The notes under the pieces were generated by a model, which did not search any database, was not told the origin of the DNA, and worked only from the letters and a program-made list of their open reading frames with translations. This document shows, piece by piece, positions 27,692 through 32,411 of a stretch of DNA of 32,411 nt. A program made the translations under genes and the position numbers. Source of the DNA: an uncultured Prevotella sp. GTDB taxonomy: Bacteria > Bacteroidota > Bacteroidia > Bacteroidales > Bacteroidaceae. The stretch spans positions 1-32,411 of the forward strand of contig CAMVJQ010000029.1 of NCBI GenBank assembly GCA_947167845.1, given 5' to 3'. Within the stretch, counting starts at the first letter, position 1. Each line of letters opens with the position of its first letter.

Positions 27692-27755
27692 GGACGTGAC
27701 AATGAAAAGCCCGGACGAGCCAAACGGCCAGTCCGGGCTTTTCATTGTCACGTCC
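27692..27755. terminator. 64-bp perfect bidirectional terminator hairpin
   Basis: Arms 27692-27716 and 27731-27755 are exact 25-bp reverse complements; the 14-base loop contains a further GCC-AAAC-GGC. An inner AAAAGCCCGGAC/GTCCGGGCTTTT core is terminator-like in both directions. It exactly fills the gap between convergent stop codons. Confidence 0.92.
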
Positions 27756-28250
27756 TTAGAACATGTAGACGGCACCTATGCCGAACACGCCCTGGCCATA
27801 GTCCTTGACAATCTGGTACTTGGCTTCGACATTGATGGCGAAGTCTTCGGCCACATTGAACTGGAATCCGGCACCTGCGTTGATGGTGAACCTGGTGCTG
27901 GTCTTGAATGCGCTTTGCACCCAGTTGGTGAGACCCACGCCAACCAGCGGATAGACAAACGCCTTGTCTGATGCCACTGGAATCAGGTAATGACCCACAA
28001 CGTTGGCATCCCACATCTTCATGCCCACCTTTTCGTCATCCTTCTTGAAACTGTCGTTCTTCATGAAGAGGGCGGCGTTGGCTTCCACGCGGACCGCCTC
28101 CGTAGCATAGTACTGACCTTTGACACCAAATCCGATGTTGTTGATTTTCGTGCCGTAGAGCAGGTTCAGCCCAGCGCCCCACTTGTGATCCTGTGCCATT
28201 GTGCTCATGCTGACAAGCGCAATGAGCATAGTTAAAAATAGTTTCTTCAT
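27756..28250 (-). CDS. outer membrane beta-barrel protein (small porin-like)
   Basis: A 164-aa protein with a signal peptide (MKKLFLTMLIALVSMSTMAQ, cleavage near A-Q-D). Alternating hydrophobic beta strands fit a small 8-strand barrel (GAGLNLLYGTKINNIGFGVK, FTINAGAGFQFNVAEDFAIN) and it ends in GIGAVYMF, a typical aromatic outer-membrane C-terminus. It is of the OmpW/OprF-like barrel type; transport function is unknown. It is convergent with the T6SS module and divergent from murU, with its own promoter. It may or may not belong to the module. Confidence 0.8.
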   Translation of the reverse strand: MKKLFLTMLIALVSMSTMAQDHKWGAGLNLLYGTKINNIGFGVKGQYYATEAVRVEANAALFMKNDSFKKDDEKVGMKMWDANVVGHYLIPVASDKAFVYPLVGVGLTNWVQSAFKTSTRFTINAGAGFQFNVAEDFAINVEAKYQIVKDYGQGVFGIGAVYMF

Positions 28251-28292
28251 TGTCTTCTAGTTTTAATTGTTAATAATTAGATATTATCTGTT

Positions 28293-28324
28293 GCAAAGGT
28301 AGTGATTATTTTCACATTATGCAA
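28293..28324 (-). promoter_or_regulatory. promoter of the outer membrane protein gene
   Basis: Minus strand: TTG (complement of 28322-28324), 20 bp, TACCTTTGC (complement of 28293-28301). It is about 42 bp upstream of the ATG. Confidence 0.8.
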
Positions 28325-28373
28325 GCGGAAGACCGTTAAATGTGGAAAAAGTGAAAGAAAACTTGATTTCTGT

Positions 28374-28405
28374 TTGCTGTTTTGAGTGTTTTTTCGTAAT
28401 TTTGT
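28374..28405 (+). promoter_or_regulatory. promoter of the murU-like gene
   Basis: TTG 28374-28376, 20-bp spacer, TAATTTTGT 28397-28405. The GTG start at 28410 is 4 bp later, so the transcript would be essentially leaderless. Confidence 0.7.
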
Positions 28406-28409
28406 AGCC

Positions 28410-29147
28410 GTGAAACAAGCGATGATTTTTGCCGCAGGTCTCGGAACGAGACTGAAACCGCTTACCGACACGATGCCTAAGGCGCTTGTCAGGGTAGGGG
28501 GGCAACCTCTGCTCTGGCACGTCGTCATGAAACTCAAGTCGGCGGGCTATGAGCGCATTGTGGTCAATGTTCACCACTTTGCCCAGCAGATAGTTGACTA
28601 TCTCAAGGCCAATGACAATTTCGGCCTCGACATCCGCATCTCGGATGAGACTGGCGGCCTGCTTGAGACAGGCGGCGGCATCAGGAAGGCACTTCATCTC
28701 TTCGACCCCGAATCGCCTATCCTTATTCATAATGTGGATATCCTCAGCAATTTTAATCTCACTGAAGGACTGGCTCTTCACGAGGCGGCACCTGATGCAT
28801 TGCTGTTGGTGAGCCGTCGTCAGACAAAGCGCTATCTGCTTTTTGATGACGAGATGATCCTGGATGGCTGGACGAATATCGAGACGGGTGAGGTGCGCAG
28901 TCCGTATAAGGGCCTCGACCCTGCTGACTGCAGGCAGTTGGCCTTCAGCGGTATCCACGTCATCTGGCCCCGTGTCTTCCCCCTGCTGTTGGAGATGCCT
29001 GAGCGCTTCGGCATCATCGACTTCTACCTGAAGTATTGTCATCAGTGCGCTTTTCTGGGTTTGGAACAGAAAGACCTGCAACTGCTGGATGTCGGCAAAC
29101 TCGACACCCTCGATCAGGCCGAAACTTTTTTAATGCACAATTCATAA
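28410..29147 (+). CDS. murU: MurU-like sugar-1-phosphate uridylyltransferase
   Basis: A 245-aa nucleotidyltransferase. The N-terminus [20 protein letters not shown] and [18 protein letters not shown] carry the NTP-binding G-x-G-T-R and Lys; HNVDIL supplies the metal-binding Asp; FSGIHVIWP and DFYLKY follow. It matches MurU, which forms UDP-MurNAc from MurNAc-1-phosphate, the product of AmgK, allowing peptidoglycan recycling that bypasses de novo UDP-MurNAc synthesis. A glucose-1-phosphate thymidylyl- or mannose guanylyltransferase is a weaker alternative. The GTG start (28410) is chosen because an in-frame ATG at 28386 lies inside the promoter; ATG 28422 is also possible. guaA starts 10 bp downstream. 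Confidence 0.82.
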   Translation: MKQAMIFAAGLGTRLKPLTDTMPKALVRVGGQPLLWHVVMKLKSAGYERIVVNVHHFAQQIVDYLKANDNFGLDIRISDETGGLLETGGGIRKALHLFDPESPILIHNVDILSNFNLTEGLALHEAAPDALLLVSRRQTKRYLLFDDEMILDGWTNIETGEVRSPYKGLDPADCRQLAFSGIHVIWPRVFPLLLEMPERFGIIDFYLKYCHQCAFLGLEQKDLQLLDVGKLDTLDQAETFLMHNS

Positions 29148-29157
29148 TTATTTCAAT

Positions 29158-30768
29158 ATGACACAGAAGATTATTATTTTGGATTTCGGTTCGCAGACCA
29201 CGCAGTTGATAGGCCGACGGGTGCGCGAACTAGACACCTTCTGCGAGATTCTGCCTTACAACAAGTTCCCGAAGGATGACCCTTCGGTGATAGGCGTGAT
29301 ACTGAGCGGTTCTCCATTCTCAGTCCACGATCCGGAGGCCTTCCAGGTCGACTTGTCGCAGTTCGTCGGGCGCATCCCCGTGCTTGGCATCTGCTATGGC
29401 GCACAGTTCATCTCCCACACCCTTGGCGGCAAGGTGGAGAAGGCCGACAGCCGTGAGTACGGGCGGGCCAATCTCGAGACGGTTGACACCTCGAATCCCC
29501 TGTTCAAGGGCTTTGAGCAGCACTCTCAGGTGTGGATGTCGCACGGCGATACCATCACGGCCATCCCTGAAGGCTTTAAGGTGATTGGTTCTACCGCTGA
29601 CGTGGTCAATGCTGCTTTTGCTTCCACGTCGCAGCCTGTGTGGGCCGTGCAGTTCCACCCAGAGGTGTTCCATACGCTGCAGGGTAAGGATCTGCTAAGG
29701 AATTTCGTGGTTGACATTTGCGGCTCCCGACAGGAGTGGAGCGCCGCCTCGTTTGTTGATTCTACCGTGGCCGGACTGAAGGCGCAGTTGGGACAGGACA
29801 GAGTCATTCTCGGCCTGTCAGGCGGTGTCGATTCCTCAGTGGCTGCCGTGTTGCTCAACCGCGCTATTGGCGACCGTCTGACGTGTATTTTCGTTGATCA
29901 CGGCATGCTCCGCAAGAATGAGTTCCGTCAGGTGATGGACGACTATAAGGTGCTGGGACTGAATGTGATTGGTGTCGATGCCAGCGAGAAGTTCTTTGCC
30001 GACCTGTCTGGTGTCGTCGAGCCGGAGCAAAAACGCAAGATAATTGGCCGTGACTTTGTGGAGGTGTTCAATGCTGAGGCCAAGAAGATCACGGATGCCC
30101 GTTGGCTTGCCCAGGGCACCATCTATCCCGACCGTATCGAGTCGCTCAACATCACGGGCAAGGTCATCAAGAGCCATCACAACGTGGGCGGTCTGCCGAA
30201 GGAGATGCATCTGCAACTCTGTGAGCCGCTGAAGTGGCTTTTCAAGGACGAGGTGCGTCGTGTGGGCCGTCAGTTGGGTATGCCGGAGCATCTTATCACC
30301 CGTCATCCCTTCCCCGGTCCGGGCCTTGCCGTCCGTATCCTTGGCGACATCACGCCTGAGAAGGTGCGTATCCTTCAGGATGCCGACGACATCTATATCC
30401 GAGGCTTGCGCGACTATAAAGTCAGGCTCTCCGGCGAGGAGGCCCGTAAGGTGCTGGCCGCTGGTGTGCCTGCCGAGATGCAGGATGGCGAGATTGAGGT
30501 CTCTCTATATGACCAGATATGGCAGGCCGGCGCCATCCTGCTGAGCACTGTCCGCAGTGTCGGCGTGATGGGCGATGAGCGGACTTATGAGAATCCCGTT
30601 GCCCTGCGTGCCGTCACCTCCTCGGATGCGATGACTGCCGACTGGGCCCATCTGCCCTACGACTTCATGGCGAAGGTCTCAAATGAGATTATCAACAAGG
30701 TGCGCGGCGTCAATCGCGTCTGCTATGATATCTCTTCCAAGCCGCCCGCAACCATCGAGTGGGAGTGA
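29158..30768 (+). CDS. guaA: GMP synthase (glutamine-hydrolysing)
   Basis: A 536-aa enzyme making GMP from XMP, ATP and glutamine. The N-terminal class I amidotransferase has Cys in LGICYGAQF and His/Glu in VQFHPEVFH. The ATP-pyrophosphatase has the PP-loop [11 protein letters not shown] (near 220). The C-terminal dimerisation domain includes [15 protein letters not shown] and ends [10 protein letters not shown], the standard terminus. It lies 10 bp after murU and probably shares its transcript. Confidence 0.98.
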   Translation: MTQKIIILDFGSQTTQLIGRRVRELDTFCEILPYNKFPKDDPSVIGVILSGSPFSVHDPEAFQVDLSQFVGRIPVLGICYGAQFISHTLGGKVEKADSREYGRANLETVDTSNPLFKGFEQHSQVWMSHGDTITAIPEGFKVIGSTADVVNAAFASTSQPVWAVQFHPEVFHTLQGKDLLRNFVVDICGSRQEWSAASFVDSTVAGLKAQLGQDRVILGLSGGVDSSVAAVLLNRAIGDRLTCIFVDHGMLRKNEFRQVMDDYKVLGLNVIGVDASEKFFADLSGVVEPEQKRKIIGRDFVEVFNAEAKKITDARWLAQGTIYPDRIESLNITGKVIKSHHNVGGLPKEMHLQLCEPLKWLFKDEVRRVGRQLGMPEHLITRHPFPGPGLAVRILGDITPEKVRILQDADDIYIRGLRDYKVRLSGEEARKVLAAGVPAEMQDGEIEVSLYDQIWQAGAILLSTVRSVGVMGDERTYENPVALRAVTSSDAMTADWAHLPYDFMAKVSNEIINKVRGVNRVCYDISSKPPATIEWE

Positions 30769-30817
30769 TGGGAGGATTGAAGAATGGATATTTCCATTCC
30801 ATATAATCGAACTGTTG

Positions 30818-30854
30818 AAGCGCAAGTCTGTCATAGGCTTGCGCTTACTTTTTT
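30818..30854 (+). terminator. guaA terminator
   Basis: AAGCGCAAG (30818-30826) and CTTGCGCTT (30838-30846) form a 9-bp stem followed by ACTTTTTT. Confidence 0.92.
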
Positions 30855-30998
30855 AGGAACGCCGAATCAGGTAAAGCACAGATGCAGAGCATCCCTGATC
30901 CTATAATCACAGGCTCCATAGAACCTGTTTGGGCAGCATCAGGCTGGATAATGTGATAGTCCGTTCAAATATTCAGCAATTTTTCATGAAAAATAAGT

Positions 30999-31390
30999 AA
31001 AACATACATCACTCAGTCTATATCGCTGGTAAACAATTACTTACAGGGTGTATGTTTGTCATTTTCTAATATCAAAACATACACCAAATCCATCATATAT
31101 AGCAATTTTACGGCCATTATACCGCATATCTTACTGATTATAAGGGTGTTTCACAACAGTATAAAGCGCGGAAACATTTTGTTTCTTCAGCAGAAACAAA
31201 GTGTTTCATCGGAAGAAACAAAGTGTTTCCAATGTGAAAATGAAAGTGAAACAATATCAGGGCAAGTAAGGCGGACGACAGATTTTGGCAGAAAAAGCGG
31301 CTCTGGTGTAGGTTTGACGTCAAAAAGAATGCAAACATACACCCTCTAATTATCTGATAGTCAGAAGTGTATAGCAAAAGGTGTATGTTT
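30999..31390. repeat. symmetric array of GGTGTATGTTT inverted repeats
   Basis: The 11-mer GGTGTATGTTT or its complement occurs at 31000-31010 (one mismatch), 31047-31057, 31075-31085, 31305-31315 (one mismatch), 31333-31343 and 31380-31390. Spacers between neighbours are 36, 17, 219, 17 and 36 bases, so the two ends mirror each other. The end spacers share about half their bases when one is reverse-complemented. It may be a degraded non-autonomous element with 86-bp ends. No credible gene lies within it; the ORF at 31056-31349 reads through the repeats. Confidence 0.65.
31171..31229. repeat. three 15-bp dyads GAAACA-N3-TGTTTC with 22-bp period
   Basis: Copies at 31171-31185 (GAAACATTTTGTTTC), 31193-31207 and 31215-31229 (both GAAACAAAGTGTTTC). 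Start-to-start spacing is exactly 22 bp, about two helical turns, as for cooperatively bound operators. A decayed partial unit follows (GAAAGTGAAAC). Confidence 0.8.
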
Positions 31391-31661
31391 TTGGACTTTT
31401 TAGAGAAAAATTGAATAAAATGATTTTATGTGATATCCTCAACAATAATGTGAAATGGAAGTAATCGGCTTGCCGCTTCGCTCGTCGAAGAACCTAATAT
31501 TAGAGTGAATTTTTCTTCTTTATTCCATGTGTTTCTCGTTTTTTGTATCAAAATGTAACAAAATCGCTCCAAAATCACGTTAAACTCTTCAAATCATATC
31601 ATTAATTGAAAAAAATATGTATCTTTGCGGCGTACGCCGCTAAAGCGATAAAACTGGAGAC
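31391..31661. other. AT-rich intergenic region
   Basis: No gene is supported here. A small CTTCG-CTCGT-CGAAG hairpin lies near 31474-31488. The notable item is the -7 box and palindrome at 31620-31640, listed separately. The 30855-30998 stretch before the repeat array also holds only an open minus-strand frame of about 40 codons without a start. Confidence 0.6.
31620..31640 (+). promoter_or_regulatory. -7 box fused to a perfect 14-bp palindrome
   Basis: TATCTTTGC (31620-31628) overlaps GCGGCGTACGCCGC (31627-31640), an exact palindrome at the expected transcription start. No TTG at the ideal spacing. It could be an operator. Confidence 0.45.
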
Positions 31662-31706
31662 ATGGAACAAGCGCTGTTCTCCTATTGCAATATCGGTTTA
31701 ACATAA
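31662..31706 (+). pseudogene. possible truncated gene start (14 codons)
   Basis: ATG at 31662, preceded by GGAGAC, reads MEQALFSYCNIGLT and then stops. It follows a promoter-like box by about 35 bp. It might be the 5' end of a gene cut by the neighbouring insertion sequence, or a leader peptide. I do not recognise the peptide. Confidence 0.3.
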
Positions 31707-31722
31707 GATTAATTCAAGTTTC

Positions 31723-31739
31723 GCAAGTTCTTAACTTGC
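31723..31739. terminator. hairpin at the transposase stop codon
   Basis: GCAAGTT-CTT-AACTTGC, a perfect 7-bp stem overlapping the transposase TAA (31731-31733 on the minus strand). Confidence 0.5.
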
Positions 31740-32098
31740 CAGTTTTAATTGATATATTTCAACGAAATGACTGAGTTTATCCGACCGATTCACAAGCATA
31801 TCAAGGATTTGTTCATCCTCGATATTGAAACACTCTGCGATTTCGCGGACGAGCTCAAGTATCATATCCCAGATTCTCTCAGTGAGAGTAAGTTCCACGC
31901 TACTCATAGTAGCATCCTTAAAGAGTCCGCCAACGGTCTCGTAGTCGGAGAAACGTCTTGCCGTGGAGAGCAGGTTGTATTGCATGGCCGTAATGGCTGT
32001 CATGGCAATCTGCGAGGAGAAGTTGCGCATCTGGTACTTTCCCAGACCGAGATTTCCCTTACTCTCCTTAAAGAAGTTATGAGAAGCTTTACATAATT
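31731..32098 (-). pseudogene. 3' end of an IS4-like DDE transposase gene
   Basis: About 122 codons of open minus-strand frame correspond to the C-terminal part of a Bacteroidetes IS4-type transposase. Features: HNFFKESKGNLGLGKYQMRN, QIAMTAITAMQYNLLS, RRFSDYETVGGLF, ELTLTERIW and a helical acidic end. The conserved Glu of the DDE triad would be the E of FFKESK. The frame meets a stop at 32103-32105, just inside a second element with terminal inverted repeats (32099-32411), so the gene appears interrupted. The catalytic N-terminal part is not in the window and may resume after 32411. Confidence 0.75.
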
Positions 32099-32411
32099 TC
32101 TTTTATGATAAGTTTATCGTTATGCAAAGTAGCCATAGAATACAATTTGAAACCTATTGAAAATAAAGTGCTTGCAAAATCACTTCACATAAATACTTGT
32201 CATAAAGACATTGCCTTAATATGTAAAAATAGCGCTAAAACGCTTATAAGAAGTCTTTTTGATACCCGTTTGTACGTACATTTTAGATGGAATGACGTCA
32301 TTGCTACCATATTATTATGTAAAGCAGAAATGAGAAGTAGATACGTAACATTTTGATAATCAGATATGCATTTGGTATGACTTCTCATAACGATAAACTT
32401 ATCATAAAAGA
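32099..32411. mobile_element. MITE-like element with ~32-bp terminal inverted repeats
   Basis: The left arm 32099-32130 and right arm 32380-32411 are reverse complements at 30 of 32 positions, the outer 26 perfectly (from TCTTTTATGATAAG inward). The interior is about 250 bp, AT-rich, and holds only an 83-codon ORF (32105-32356) that starts within the repeat and resembles nothing I know. The window ends at the right arm, so the true end and any target-site duplication cannot be seen. Confidence 0.75.

Noticed and set aside
28386..28409. Upstream ATG start for the murU-like gene
   Set aside because: The -7 box lies at 28397-28405, inside this extension, so it would not be in the transcript.
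30845..30966. Open minus-strand frame of about 40 codons after guaA
   Set aside because: No start codon near its 5' end and its length is expected by chance; it also overlaps the guaA terminator.
31056..31349. 97-aa ORF across the repeat array
   Set aside because: It reads through inverted repeats and the 22-bp dyads, so the open frame is a by-product of the repeats.
30999..31390. CRISPR array
   Set aside because: The repeats are 11 bp or 15-bp dyads in alternating orientation with unequal spacers, and no cas genes are present.
32105..32356. 83-aa ORF inside the MITE-like element
   Set aside because: It begins in the terminal repeat, sits in AT-rich DNA and matches nothing known; likely chance, though a small element-encoded protein cannot be excluded.

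Overview
The window looks like a Bacteroidales chromosome, most likely Prevotella or a close relative. Three things support this. Most start regions carry the Bacteroidetes promoter pattern (TTG, about 20 bp, then TAnnTTTGC). The window encodes the type IX secretion proteins PorW/SprE and PorX. It also encodes a subtype-iii type VI secretion (T6SS) module of TssD tube proteins and VgrG. The genus is an inference.

Layout. Bases 1-47 are the truncated 5' part of a tRNA-Pro(GGG). Bases 197-6769 form one operon: aroA, a small Cys-rich membrane protein, porW/sprE, porX and tsaE, closed by a perfect 16-bp hairpin. On the minus strand follow dnaE, trxA and a 108-aa hypothetical gene. Divergent from dnaE is the phosphatidylethanolamine operon psd-pssA-DUF4834. 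Then come pyrH and birA (minus), a promoter-driven 24-codon ORF (minus), a secreted GH28 pectinase, and groES-groEL behind a sigma-54-like promoter.

At 18864-29147 lie two genes that fit the AmgK/MurU cell-wall recycling route: a sugar kinase fused to a RapZ C-terminal domain, and a MurU-like uridylyltransferase. Between them sits a 7-kb T6SS module with its own promoter. It holds two TssD/Hcp-like proteins, a 1193-aa VgrG, a 592-aa beta-repeat spike-like protein and a 234-aa protein whose sequence pattern resembles ribosome recycling factor (RRF). The module ends in a 64-bp hairpin shared with a convergent outer-membrane barrel gene. No core T6SS genes (sheath, baseplate, membrane complex, ClpV) are in the window, so this is an orphan secretion/effector cassette. 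The RRF-like and spike-like proteins are the best candidates for something undescribed.

guaA follows murU and ends in a terminator. The last 1.5 kb is AT-rich accessory DNA: a symmetric array of 11-bp inverted repeats, three 15-bp dyads spaced exactly 22 bp apart, a -7 box fused to a perfect 14-bp palindrome, the 3' end of a transposase gene, and a MITE-like element (32-bp terminal inverted repeats) interrupting that transposase and running to the window edge.

Short-period repeats begin at or next to many stop codons, and one such repeat lies in frame inside dnaE.
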